Assembly: GCA_963678675.1 (NCBI GenBank)
Contig: OY783192.1
Coordinates: 20,698,674-20,762,673 of the forward strand
Reading direction: 5' to 3'
Origin: Xiphydria camelus
Taxonomy: Eukaryota > Arthropoda > Insecta > Hymenoptera > Xiphydriidae
Length of the DNA stretch: 64,000 nucleotides
The translations under genes were made by a program, and so were the position numbers. A model generated the notes under the pieces. It saw only the letters and a program-made list of their open reading frames with translations, had not been told where the DNA came from and ran no database searches. Shown here one piece after another: positions 20,801 through 30,561 of the stretch (position 1 is its first letter; each line of letters starts with the position of its first letter).

Positions 20801-22456
20801 GGAAAATGCGGTTTTATGGCGATCTTTTTCGCTCATTTTTATTTGATGAAAGCCTGAGGCTAAGTCGAATACTGAGAAATATTTCGCTCTACCTAACTGA
20901 TCTAATATATCTACTATATTAAGCAGTGGATAAGAGTCTCCTATTGTTTTTTCATTTAACGATCTGAAATCTAATACCAGTCGGTAACGTGGTTCATCTG
21001 ACTCAGCTTTTTTCTTTTTAGGGACTATCCAAAGTGGTGTATTATAAGGTGATTGAGAAGGTCTAACTATTCCTGCTTCTAATAGTTCTTTAACTTGTTT
21101 ATTGATTTCCTGTTTGTGAATTGGAGGAAATCTATATTGACGTTTATTAATTGGTAACTCATCTAATGTTGGAATTTCATGTTCTAATACGTTTGTTGCT
21201 TCTAAATAATCGTTTTGTACATGAAATCTATCCTCACTTAATTTGATCAAATATTCGACTTCTTTTCTTTCTTCTTCATTTAAATGATTTAGACGTAGTA
21301 ATTCTTTTATTTGTTTTATTCTTTCTGTGTTTTTGTTACGGTTTGAATTATTAATAACATTTTCTGTTATTTTATTTACTTCTTCTATTCTATTAAGGTC
21401 TTTTAACGCGATACTATGATCTGTCCGTTTATTTGCCCTAGAATAGGTTTTTATTTCGTTATTTATTTCTTCTATTCTATTAAGGTCTTCTAACGCGATA
21501 CTGTGATCTGTCCATTTATTTGCCCTAGAATAGGTTTTTATTTCGTTATTTATTTCTTCTATTCTATTAAGGTCTTCTAACGCGATACTGTGATCTGTCC
21601 GTTTATTTGCCCTAGAATAGGTTTTTATTTCGTTATTTATTTCTTCTATTCTATTAAGGTCTTCTAACGCGATACTGTGATCTGTCCGTTTATTTGCCCT
21701 AGAATAGGTTTTTATTTCATTATAATCTAATTCATTTGATTTAATGTCTTTGACTTTATTATTTAATTTTTCCTCGTACGCGTATAGTTCTAACGTTGGG
21801 ATTAGTACTTCAATTTCTTCTTCAGTAGTATTGAATATTTTTAAATATGCTTTGCCGTTATTATTTGATACTAGTGTTTCTCCGAGGTATATTCCGTCGA
21901 TTATTTTTAATCGCGGTATGTATCCTTCTTTTAAGTTCGTTGGTTTTAATCGAATGTAAATTGTTGAGATTGCCCTTGCCGGTACAACAATAGTTTCTCC
22001 AGTCTCGAAAGGGACATTGTGTCCTTTGATTTCCAAACAATTCCCTGCGTAGTTAATCTTAGCATCGTTATCTATAAAGAAATCTGAGCCTAGTATACCG
22101 TCTTGTTCGATCGGGAAATCATCCGGTACTAAATGAAAGAAGGTATTGCAACCTAAAACATTTATCGAAATTCGGCCTAAGGTCGTCACCTTATGGGCCG
22201 TAATCCCGCTTAACTGGACGATCTCACTATGATCTACTAAATTTGAGGCACTATTAACTCTTTTCTTTAAAAGATTTGGACCGGCTCCTGTGTCAAGCAT
22301 TAGGGTTACCGGGATACATAGATTAGCAGGGGCCACGCGAACTGTTGGAACTCTACTTTCTTGACTTAGATTTACTGTTGATGATCGGATATTTGGCTTT
22401 GATTTTGTTGGATTGTGTGTATGGGACGCGTTTGAGTATTTGAGTTCGTTCCCCAT
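17873..22456 (-). CDS. pol: Ty3/gypsy pol polyprotein (intact, 1527 aa)
   Basis: A single uninterrupted ORF encodes the replication enzymes of the element. An aspartic protease (L-D-T-G-A-G, Asp near residue 55) comes first. Next are four tandem 29-residue repeats (21374-21721). The reverse transcriptase includes V-P-K-K-K, F-D-L-A-S-G-F-H-Q-I and the catalytic Y-L-D-D-I. RNase H includes T-T-D-A-S-G-Y-A-I-G-G. A Lys/Asp-rich linker leads to the integrase, with an H-H-C-C finger (G-G-H-K-G-V-T-K then C-L-S-C-Q-L-K) and core residues in M-D-I-V-G-P-M, T-D-Q-G-T-H-F and N-G-S-L-E-R-S. The C-terminus resembles the usual GPY/F-type module (H-T-G-P-H-E-V-L-E). It overlaps the gag end by 85 bases in another frame, so expression probably needs a ribosomal frameshift. 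Coding capacity looks complete. Confidence 0.95.
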   Translation of the reverse strand: MGNELKYSNASHTHNPTKSKPNIRSSTVNLSQESRVPTVRVAPANLCIPVTLMLDTGAGPNLLKKRVNSASNLVDHSEIVQLSGITAHKVTTLGRISINVLGCNTFFHLVPDDFPIEQDGILGSDFFIDNDAKINYAGNCLEIKGHNVPFETGETIVVPARAISTIYIRLKPTNLKEGYIPRLKIIDGIYLGETLVSNNNGKAYLKIFNTTEEEIEVLIPTLELYAYEEKLNNKVKDIKSNELDYNEIKTYSRANKRTDHSIALEDLNRIEEINNEIKTYSRANKRTDHSIALEDLNRIEEINNEIKTYSRANKWTDHSIALEDLNRIEEINNEIKTYSRANKRTDHSIALKDLNRIEEVNKITENVINNSNRNKNTERIKQIKELLRLNHLNEEERKEVEYLIKLSEDRFHVQNDYLEATNVLEHEIPTLDELPINKRQYRFPPIHKQEINKQVKELLEAGIVRPSQSPYNTPLWIVPKKKKAESDEPRYRLVLDFRSLNEKTIGDSYPLLNIVDILDQLGRAKYFSVFDLASGFHQIKMSEKDRHKTAFSTPYGHYEFNRMPFGLKNAPATFQRLMDRVLTGLQGIELFVYLDDIVIYANSLEEHREKFIKLIERLRTAKLSLQPDKCEFLRKEVAYLGHIISENGVKPDPKKIEAVEKFPIPKNQKNVRQFLGLAGYYRRFIENFSKIAKPLSNLLKKEGNFEWTNEQQIAFDILKNKLCEAPVLQYPDFTKPFIVTTDASGYAIGGILSQGQIGKDRPIAYTSRVLTDCEKRYDTYEKEALAIIYSVTHFRPYLYGRKFTLVTDHKPLVWFQKSKDPCSRVSNWRVKLAEYEFDVVHKAGKTNVNADALSRNPILTINRKNSINKENLERTNRDSIPFTEEELLESPSETFTVEAQIHTNPIESKHVNIIQKDSTPRRSKRIQNQVKAKTSSNIQTDSITVKPRKSQRIKEIIPKYEPDNIQKTTDDDLDLIQPIDEDGNIISDNESITSGDSLDSLISNDEDTTENKNDDTKELHQVEKENELNSNIAENKDQIWMRKDNYAYFTTSNGDPRDEGSRSFAEKNQLPKFKNLQVGSANSIQKGHCFHIALPIEGTEKQSLTTTFNNITNVIQSLREKADQLKLRSISIAKTKEILKIPWVDIKTQFKIAFQGSQTKIIICHGIIKNPPFKDRKNIIEEGHASAIGGHKGVTKTYKRIRQRYYWENLKVDIQKFIQQCLSCQLKKLRRVKTKNPMIISDTPGRAFDKISMDIVGPMPKSKNCNEYILTIQDNLTKYCIAIPLPNATAPIIADAFVKRFICTFGAPKAVLTDQGTHFLSGMLKRLAKRFRIKQFKTTAFHPQSNGSLERSHHVLVEYLKHFVNKDAEWDDWLELATFAYNTSIHEGTDHTPFELVFGQLARLLSNDPICDNEQIETYDGYLIDLVTRLHDIQEVAKEKLISSKFKSKKYYDKKIIPQTFKVGDYVFLLKGIKSGKFGDQHTGPHEVLEIINKTNVKIRIKKNTKIVHVNRLRISHITPENNYNIS
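21374..21721 (-). repeat. Four tandem 87-bp (29-aa) repeats inside pol
   Basis: Four consecutive in-frame units each read N-E-I-K-T-Y-S-R-A-N-K-x-T-D-H-S-I-A-L plus ten more residues. They differ by one to three changes (for example Arg to Trp in unit 3). They lie between protease and RT, where such repeats are not usual. Confidence 0.95.
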
Positions 22457-23815
22457 GCAGCGCCCTGTGATGGGGAACTGTAGGAGTTTCCCGTTTGAAA
22501 TTGTTGCATATTATTTCTTTGTTTTTGAAAGCATTTTTCTGTCGTGTGATTAAATTTTCCGCAATAATCACATTTTATTTGAGGTCTATTCCCGTTATTA
22601 AAATTTCGATTTGAATGTTTGTTATTTATTATATTCCTGCAAACGGTTGCTTTATGGCCTGGTTTTCCGCAAAATTGACATATATCTACATTTGTGAAAT
22701 TTTTAAAGCGTTGACGACAGTTATCTGTCGTATGATTATTTCTTTTACATATTTGACAAGACATTTGCGGATTGATGTTTTTGGATAGTAATCGACAATT
22801 GTTTGCTGTATGACCTTTTCGTTTACATATTTGACAAGTTGGAATTTCGGTTTGAACGATATTTATTTTCTGTGGTCGCGATCTACAAACGTCCGCGGTG
22901 TGATTATTTTTATTACATATTTGACATATTGTTCCTATTTTTCTGAAATTGTCTCTATTATTAATCGGGCATTGATTTGCTGTGTGACCTTCTATATTAC
23001 AGATTTGACATTTAATAATTTGGCTGTTTGTTGTAGGAGTTAATTGGTCGTTAGAATTTTGTGGTCCTCTACCTCGCATTTGTTCCACGCGTGTTAACGT
23101 TCGTTCGAGTTCTACTGCTTTAATTCGTGCGCTTTTGAGATTATCTACTTTTCCCATATTGCATCTTATATCTGGATTTAAACCTCGAATAAAATATTTT
23201 AGTAAATCTTTCTTTACTTCTTCTCCGAAATTTTCGTCGGATACGTCTTATACGATTTTCTATTCTGTGACCGTCGGTAATTCTTTTAGCTAATTCTCTA
23301 GCTCGATTTAAGTATATTATGACGTTTTCGTTGTGATACTGGCAAATGTCGCTCAATTCTCCGTAGTATTGATGAATAGTTTTTTCAGGGGCGTATATTT
23401 CTTCTAAATATGTTGTTAATTGATCTACTGATGTTAATGTTTGCCCTACACTACAGCGTTTCGCTTCGCCGATTAATTTTGTGAGAATTAATTTAACTAA
23501 GTCGGATTCCGATTCGCGTGGTAGCATATTTTTCGCTTCCTCGCATGCTTCGAGAAAATCGCCTAAAAGTATATTTTGGCCATTAAAACGCGGTACAATT
23601 TCTATTGCTGTTTTAAGAGAAATCTTTTGATTGTTTGCCATGGTTGTATTCGAGTTATTTGAATTGTCGATACTTGGGCGACCTATGGTTGTTAGGGAGG
23701 TTTCTAGAAAACTGTCGCTAAAATCTGTGGAAGTTCGTGTAGGAGTTTGTGGTAATTGTATTACTGGAATTTTCCTTCTAGTTTGCTTTGTGGGGTTATT
23801 CTCAGAATCTGACAT
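22372..23815 (-). pseudogene. gag: Ty3/gypsy gag with six CCHC zinc knuckles, one frameshift
   Basis: ATG 23815 opens the frame (M-S-D-S-E-N-N-P-T-K), with a capsid-like region in 23650-23250. A one-base frameshift near 23235-23245 moves the product to the second frame, which continues to the stop at 22372. The C-terminal part carries six Cys-His zinc knuckles. Five follow the CxxCxxxxHxxxxC pattern closely (C-Q-I-C-N-I-E-G-H-T onward) and the sixth is C-D-Y-C-G-K-F-N-H-T. Two knuckles are the common number, so six is unusual. The region should package the element RNA. The frameshift may be a recent mutation or a sequence error, given the intact pol. Confidence 0.88.
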
Positions 23816-24060
23816 ATTATTTATGTAGGTAATTAATATCGATCATTTTATATAATTTTGCTATAATTTGTAATGATTTTTGTTTGTCTCTTTTTTTTCA
23901 AATAAGGCAATTAATAATTAGTGGTATATAGATTCTGCTGGTCAGTTCGGATAGAACCAAGCTAAATTTTAGGAATCGAACCTAATATCCAACACTCTAC
24001 GCGAGCAAACGATCGGAACCTTCCGTATAGCGGGAGTCGAACCCGCGATCTTTCTGACCA

Positions 24061-24078
24061 GACTCGGCCGATGCACCA
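24061..24078 (-). promoter_or_regulatory. Candidate primer-binding site of the gypsy element
   Basis: Nine bases inside the 5' LTR the minus strand reads TGGTGCATCGGCCGAGTC, which starts with TGG as a primer site must. I cannot assign the tRNA. The adjoining minus-strand sequence down to about 24022 contains GGTTCGACTCC, a perfect Pol III box B, so a tRNA-like remnant overlaps the leader. Confidence 0.5.
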
Positions 24079-24087
24079 AAAAGGCGT

Positions 24088-24830
24088 TGTCACGTCATGG
24101 ACAACTAGATTTACTACTAACTATCAATTCGGGGAAAACAATAGGGATCATCGATACACTCAGGACATTTTATATCGCAAAAGAATATTCTGTTCCTACT
24201 AACCTTTCTTTGTCCTTCGATCTCTCTCTCTCTCTTCCTCCTCCTGTCGGCCGTGGGATCCTTGCTCCGAGGGGTGGATCGAAAGGGGTGCGCTCTCTCC
24301 TTGATCACTCACTTTAGGTAGCACGACAGGGATAGAAATTGAGGTTTCCACAAATCACAGTCTCGGAACTTCTTTATTTAGTACAGAACACGCGTTACTC
24401 GAGGAAAAAGACAAAAGACCAAAAGCTAAAAGGCAAAAGGCAAAAGCTCTGCCGGTGTCAAGGATTCTCCTTATATATGCCGTTAGACTTCGTCCCGGGT
24501 GGGGATCCTTCCTGATGTTGAAAAGGGGAAGGAGAAGGAATGCGTTGAATCATGGAACTTCTTCCTGTCAGCGGCTCACCGATGATCTCTTGGCGTCTTG
24601 TTTTTCGCTGGTGCATTTCCTTTAATGCTACGCAGGTGGCACGTGTAGGTTTTCGCGCCTTCGCCTTGTGCGAGGGTTCGTGTTACTCGCGGTGCAGTTT
24701 TGGCTCGGTGCGGAGTCGGCATTCCGGTCTTCGTAGCGGGCTTGCTCGTCGCTATTTGATTCCTCTTATTCTATCGCTTTACTCGCCGCTGCGTTTTATT
24801 CCATGAAAACGGCTACGTTAGGACGTTACA
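24088..24830 (-). repeat. 5' LTR of the gypsy element (743 bp)
   Basis: Near-identical to 15596-16336. Transcription would start here and run leftward. The right edge abuts GAATCCAT, which contains the Helitron start codon on the minus strand. Confidence 0.95.
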
Positions 24831-24838
24831 GAATCCAT
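24831..24838 (-). pseudogene. Start codon of the split Helitron ORF
   Basis: The minus-strand ATG at 24838 followed by GATTC reads in frame, across the removed gypsy element, into the basic N-terminus at 15595. Upstream in the same frame a TGA lies about 13 codons away, which supports this Met as the start. Confidence 0.7.
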
Positions 24839-25627
24839 AGCTACAAAATAAACGCACCTATCGTCCCATCAAATGATGCGCTACTGTACTAAGCAATTCG
24901 GTGCTAGGTACGATTTTCAACTCCTCCGCGAAATAATCGAACGTCTCGCCGCGACGCGTCGTCATGACAACGGACATCGTCGATGAACTTTCGATTCCTG
25001 GCATCGATTGGAAATTTTACGCATTATGTAAACTTGGCTTGGGATCGCACGCGCGGAAGAAAGTACACTCCAAAAGAGCTCACCTCTCCGACTAGAATGC
25101 TCCGACTTCTCGCATGCTCTGAGACGTTCCGCGAGACTCCCCCGGAACCGGTGTTTCGGACTGCACCTCCCAATGAATCGAATTATCCCACGAACTTCGT
25201 CGCGTACGAAAGAACCGATGTGTCCGGCGTGCTTCCGGATAAATTGATATAGTTTCTCTCGAAGCGATTTGAAATCGATTTTAATCGTCGACCGATTGCG
25301 TGCGCGCACGACCGTTCACCAGTGTAAGTAAGTACGGTATTATAACAGTTGAACACACTCCTCACCTGTTTTCATGGCCACACGAGATTGCGTCACACGA
25401 GATCGCGACACCGCCGTCTTTTGGCCTTGAACGAAAACTCATAACTTGACATATACGAACATAAACATTTCCAAAATATTAAAAATTAATTCAGTTTTCT
25501 CGAAAAGTGTTAATTTTAGTCCCGGGCTCCCCTAGTCCGGAAACTCTGAGGTCCAAAGTGACCCTCTTCGAGACCCAATTATGGAGCCTCTCGCACATTT
25601 GCACTCTTAAAGGATTATATGATTATA
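24839..25627. other. Helitron 5' flank or host sequence, no recognised gene
   Basis: Two overlapping ORFs (24983-25252 +, 24962-25309 -) lie here, but neither resembles a family I know. GTAAGTAAGT at about 25325 could be a splice donor. If the Helitron continues, its 5' TC end should lie in this stretch. I cannot place it. Confidence 0.4.
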
Positions 25628-26441
25628 CCGCATGTCCTATGGCCAACCGCGCAGGTGAGCTGCGACCTGAATTCTTGACTTCGGCAGTATTTATGGTACA
25701 GTTAGAGTGGGCTTCAGACGAGTGCACTGCATAAGAACGAAAAGTGTCGACTGCTCTTCTAATAGCTGTCAATTCGGGAGATCGAAGCGTTTCGTGTAAC
25801 CTCAAAATCGTAAAGTTTTGAATTAGTAGTGAATAATTTGTAGAAGTGATGAGAAATAATCATAAATAATCTTCCGAATTGACAGCCATCGGGAAATCAG
25901 ACGACGCTTTTCGCTCTTACGCTGCGTTCTTACGAAAAGTGTGAAACGTCTGATCTTCCGATGGCTATCAATTCGGGAGATCGAAGTATAAGCTCGAAAT
26001 CGTGAATCTTTGAATAAATGGTAAGTAATGTTCAGAAGTGAGAGTTAACAATCATTCGGGTTTTTTCGATGTCCAACCGAATTACACGCCTCATGCCTAT
26101 TTGTTTTAGAAATTATTTCCGCACTAGCACCGCGCGTGTCTAGGAAGTAGTTTTACGAAGTGGCGTGAGCGATACCTAAGGTGTCACAATTCGGAAGATT
26201 ATTTATGATTATTTCTCATCACTTCTACAAATTATTCACTACTAATTCAAAACTTTACGATTTTGAGGTTACACGAAACGCTTCGATCTCCCGAATTGAC
26301 AGCTATTAGAAGAGCAGTCGACACTTTTCGTTCTTATGCAGCGCACTCGTCTGAAAGCCCACTCTAACTGTACCATAAATACTGCCGAAGTCAAGAATTC
26401 AGGTCGGAGCTCACCTGCGCGGTTAGCCATAGGACATGCGG
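25628..26441. mobile_element. TA-flanked foldback MITE (family A, copy 2)
   Basis: TIRs begin CCGCATGTCCTATGGC and extend about 250 bases on each side (25628-25880 and 26196-26441). They are flanked by TA (25626-25627, 26442-26443). The middle contains a second smaller inverted repeat (about 25878-25985) built from the same TAGCTGTCAATTCGGGAGATCGAAG module, so one foldback seems nested in another. It shares its termini and that module with the MITE at 12188. Confidence 0.85.
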
Positions 26442-26450
26442 TATACCTAA

Positions 26451-27131
26451 AACAAGGATAAGCAGAGTGAATTATGATTATTTATTTTTGGTGAAAACAT
26501 TTTTGTCCGAGAAAAAATCATACACTTCTTAAACTATATATTGTTATCTAACATTTTTGTAAGTTTCATTTAAAAATATATAAATCAAATTGAGAATACG
26601 ACAGTCATGTATATACGTAAGGCAGTCTTGTTACAAACAGTGCCCCATATATCTCATAATCAGTAATTAATGGATCGAATTTGCTAAAATTTTGTACAGA
26701 TTCTCGATAGAATTATTTAGTCCTTATCGTGGGATTTTTATAATATGCGTCATAGTTAATTTTTTTATACATTACAACCGAACGATTTATGAAGTCAAAA
26801 TTACACGTCTCTATTAAAATAATGGCCATTATGCGAGAAGTCAATATTACTAAAATCGACTACGTCAAGGACAGGTTTTTTTATCTACTTCAGAACAACA
26901 TTTTTTTTAAGATTAATATCGATGTAGATATTCGGGGCACCGCGAGAACTGTTTTCAACTAGACCGCCTTACGTATATGACCGTCATATCCTCAATTTGA
27001 CTTATTTTTAAATGAAACTTACAGAACTGTTACATAAAAGTATAATATTTAAGATGTGTATAATGATCTTTTCCTACAAAAATGTTTCCACCAGAAACAA
27101 ATAGTTATAATTCACCCTGCTTTTCGTTGTT
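26451..27131. mobile_element. Foldback MITE (family B), ~170-bp inverted arms
   Basis: The left arm (26451-26635, starting AACAAGGATAAGCAGAGTGAA) pairs with the right arm (about 26967-27131). The centre of about 330 bases is AT-rich with no ORF. Arms have diverged by small indels. It directly follows the previous MITE. Confidence 0.78.
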
Positions 27132-27613
27132 CCAGGCGCGTGAAAGCATTATTTTGTCAATAGCTCTCTCCCGTGAAATTGTGATATCAAGGACGCATGC
27201 ATATTTTAGGGTCGAAAGCGGCAACAAGTTCCTTCGGTCGCGCTTGAAAAAGGAACGTTTCCGTTGAAGGTACCGAAGGTGAGCGAAGTACGTAATACGT
27301 ACGGGGTGGCGCAGAGATTTTTCAGCTGGTAACGGTCGCAGACTCGCGCGCGCTCCTTTGCCCGATGAACATTACGTTATATGTACCTACTATATACTAT
27401 AAACAGACGGTAATGGTAAAAGCGTGTCGCCCTGGGGTAGTATGGCACACACGCGCAGAGGCATACCCATAACGGTGCGCACGGTGTCTAAACGTGCCCC
27501 GATGGTACACATCTGGACGTACCTACAGCCTCGAAGCTGGAAGAGCGATGTTCGTCCCTCTTTCGCGCACGCGGTCGTTTAATGGTGGAACCGTGTCTAT
27601 TCACGCTTTCCTA
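27132..27613. other. Unique sequence left of the large inverted-repeat element
   Basis: About 480 bases of mixed composition with no supported ORF, RNA gene or repeat. It is the left flank of the 18.7-kb element and does not match the right flank beyond the TA. Confidence 0.5.
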
Positions 27614-29650
27614 GTCCAGTAAAATTTCCGTTTAAATCGAAAATTGACACATACGGGCGAAAACTTGGGAAAAGGTGTCTTTTGATGTTATTAATCGAGG
27701 GAACATATTAAAAGAAAAATCACCAACCGGGTACGGCTGTAAAAAATTATTTATTGTTGAAAAAATCGACTCTTCGCTAATATTTTGAAAACTACGTGAC
27801 ATATTGAAAAATAGTTAAGACAAAAGTTGTAGATAATAAAATTATCTACAAAAAAGCTATTACACTTTTTACCCTATCTTCAACGCCTAAGAAGCTAGGA
27901 CCTCCAGATGAGTTGAAATGTTCAAATATTCATAACAAATCCAAAAATTAAGATTTTTGCAATTTTTTTTTTGTAACCCGTTTAGAAGAATCTCATCATT
28001 TTTCCTAGCGAAACCAAATTTTGATTTTCATTGTTGTTTACACATGATTGATTTTTAAAGTTTTAAATACTTGAATTTACATAGAAATTTGCAATTAAAA
28101 AATTTTTTAATTATACCATCGTTTATTTTGGATTATTTCTTAAGAAAAAGCTAAATAGCAATTCAACGCATCTCACCTTGTTTGCAAGATATGCTAAATT
28201 GAAAAGGAAGGAGATTTATGCGATGATCACCACTGACTACGCAAACTGTGGCAAACATATATAGTGTCGCACCGCTCTCACTCACGTCGCCCTGACGTTT
28301 GTGTGCGCGCGCTGCTGCAGTTGGCTGCGAGTGTCAGTGAGACTGAGGGATGCTCTCGGCCTTCCCGACCTTGCAGGAGTTTCGTAGCATCCCGACCATG
28401 AATACCTCGCCAACCTAGTAGCCCCCAAGTAGTATGCATTATCTTATTTCCATTAGCGTATTTCCAGCGCCTCCTAGGTAAACGGTTCTACTTTTGGTTG
28501 ATCAACGAAATTGATTCAATTTCATTGAACAGTGCTTTCAGATACAAATTTTTGAAAATCGTGTCGCGCGCGCGTTCCAAGTGTCTGGAATTGGCGTACA
28601 TTGTATCACCAACGCTTCGATAGCGCAACGGTCAAATTGCCGGGCTGGGAGTTTCGATGTCGTGGGTTCAAATCTTGTTGTTTTTTTTCTTTTTTTCTTT
28701 ATCAACTCTTTTTTTCATTTCATTGCAATCACTTCTTGTTCTTAAAAAGTGGTTTACATTATCGAATAAAATAATAGTTTCAATGTTTTTCATAGTTTTA
28801 CATTATTTTCTTCCTTATTGAGGTGAACCAATATTATTTGTAAGAACAGTTGGAAACATCGTTGCATTTTTTTTACTCTTACATTTCGTCATTGGATTTT
28901 TTGGCTGCCGAAGATTTTGTTCATAATTTTGGATGATAATTGTCGAAAAAACATTTGAAGCACACTGTATTTTAACACCATGAGCATTTATTTTGACGAA
29001 TGGAACTTTGCCTCACGCACATTTACACTTTAAAAGCGTTATGGAAAAGCAAATTTCTTTGTTTCATTCAGTGTTTCAAATGTTTTTTGCCAACAATTCC
29101 CATAAAGAAATGTAAGAGCAAAAAAAATGCCAAATTTCGTAGGGGTTTCGTAGCATCGCGACCACGAATACCTCGCCAACCTAGTAGCCGAGGCAGTATG
29201 CATTATCTTATTTCCATTAATTTCTTACCAGCGCGTCCTAGATAAAAGGTAAGTAGGTATTATGAAAATTGTAGAGAGGATACAAGTTTTGTTTAAAACA
29301 TTTTTTTTTGGAAACAAATAATTGCAGGGTTGCGCTTCTGTAAACTGGAGCGCTTTTCTTACGCGTATAGGTACCCTTTTCACTCTCAACGTTGCTAATT
29401 ACTGATTCATTACCAGAAGTTATGTGTTTTTACCTGAAGCATAGAGAAATCAACAATTCGACAGCGTTAAATGTAGGAATATTATATTTATGGTAATTAG
29501 GAACAGAAGAAGAAAAGAAATTTTACATTCGGAAACAAACCACCAATGTCATTGGTAGTATAACGCTCCAGCTTGTTTTCTTATGGAAATATTTGAGATG
29601 AAGAATAAAAAATTATTTGGGCCTTTCCAATCGAAGTGGATCGCCTCCTA
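27614..29650 (+). repeat. Left terminal inverted repeat (~2.04 kb)
   Basis: It matches the reverse complement of 44085-46327. A 246-base block (29000-29245) is identical to 44694-44939. Within the arm, a module containing ATACCTCGCCAACCTAGTAG and TGCATTATCTTATTTCCATT occurs twice, about 765 bases apart (around 28400 and 29165). A third related module, CTCCTAGGTAAA..GGTTCTACTTTTGG, recurs at 28470 and 29650. Confidence 0.88.
28614..28690 (+). ncRNA. tRNA-like Pol III promoter unit in the left TIR
   Basis: TAGCGCAACGGT (28621-28632) resembles box A and GGGTTCAAATC (28664-28674) is a good box B, about 42 bases apart as in a tRNA gene. A T-run of nine or more (terminator) follows at 28680. The anticodon-loop position reads CTGGGAG, but the acceptor stem does not pair, so it is tRNA-derived and not a working tRNA. 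A copy is in the other TIR. Confidence 0.55.
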
Positions 29651-30561
29651 GGTAAAACTAGGTTCCGTAGGTTCTACTTTTGGATGATCAACGAAATTGA
29701 TTCAATTGCATTGAACAGTGCTTCCCCGTGAGGATAAACGTTCGCGTTGACTTGTGCATTCAATTCTATGTTCAGTTGCATAGATTCAATGTTGTTGATC
29801 AATGAATTTGACTAATGAGATTGACTAATTGTCCCACGGTAAACGGAACTCGGAAGACCGTTTCGTACCGCTTAAGTTTCTAAATCATAAATACCTCGCC
29901 ATCGGCGAATCCGCACGTTTCGGAAAAACGTGGACTGCGAATGCATCGAAGGGTTGATTAGTCGAACGCACAGCGTGACGTTTTTCGGCAAGGCGCGAGG
30001 TATGTTCCGACAGCGGTGCGATTACGCTCGGCGTACCGGGGAAGGGATTAGCCGGGGAAATCCGTCCACACCCAGTAAACAGAAATATTGTCTACCCGTC
30101 CAAAGACAAGGGGTTAATAAAGGAGCTTCTACCCTGATACGGCACATTAACGCATTAGGGAGAGGGGGCATGCAGCTGCGTGCGGGGTTTTGCCCGAAAC
30201 GGAGGTATTTCGTCGACTTCGTTCTCTGTGTCGAGAGGACGAAGCGGGATCCGGATTACGGGCATCTCCGGTCAATCCCTTGGTACCCAGGCGATTATAA
30301 CCGGTCCGATTGGGACGTACGAAGTCGATCCAACCGAGGGCTTGTTTACGACTCTGTTGATCGGCTATGTCGACTCAGTGGGGGTACGGCTTGATGGGGA
30401 CCGTCATAACGCCAAATTCTTCGCGAACCCGTTGATCTCATCGCCAGGCAAATCGACACGTTTCGGCGAAACATGGGCCGCGAATGCACTCGCGGTCCCG
30501 TACCTTCCCGATAATTACCGGACGATCAGAGCAAACCGTTTTCGGCGGTGCCTCACTGTAA
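29651..30561. other. Interior segment with a GC-rich unique island
   Basis: About 29890-30560 is markedly GC-richer than its surroundings. It contains two imperfect copies of an ATCG..GCACGTTTCGG.(A)AACATGG..GCGAATGCA motif, near 29905 and 30440. ORFs on + (29930-30394, 30180-30602) are not recognisable. It could be a captured host promoter or exon fragment, but this is speculation. Confidence 0.4.

Larger units (their letters stand above)
15596..24830 (-). mobile_element. Young Ty3/gypsy LTR retrotransposon nested in the Helitron
   Basis: This 9.2-kb element runs on the minus strand, with 743- and 741-bp LTRs ending TGTAACG...CGTGACA. The two copies differ by one TC dinucleotide and about two substitutions, which implies recent insertion. 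AGAAT is present at both outer junctions (15592-15596 and 24830-24834, sharing one base with each LTR end), consistent with a 4-5-bp target duplication. It has a primer site, gag, a long intact pol, a third ORF and a polypurine tract. Deleting it restores the Helitron start codon and frame. Confidence 0.95.

Noticed and set aside
28614..28690. Functional tRNA gene (possibly Pro, GGG loop)
   Set aside because: The acceptor stem does not pair and the T-stem is imperfect; kept only as a tRNA-like Pol III unit.
29000..29245. 81-codon ORF present identically at 44694-44939
   Set aside because: Identity is explained by the inverted repeat; no domain, and composition is like noncoding TIR sequence.
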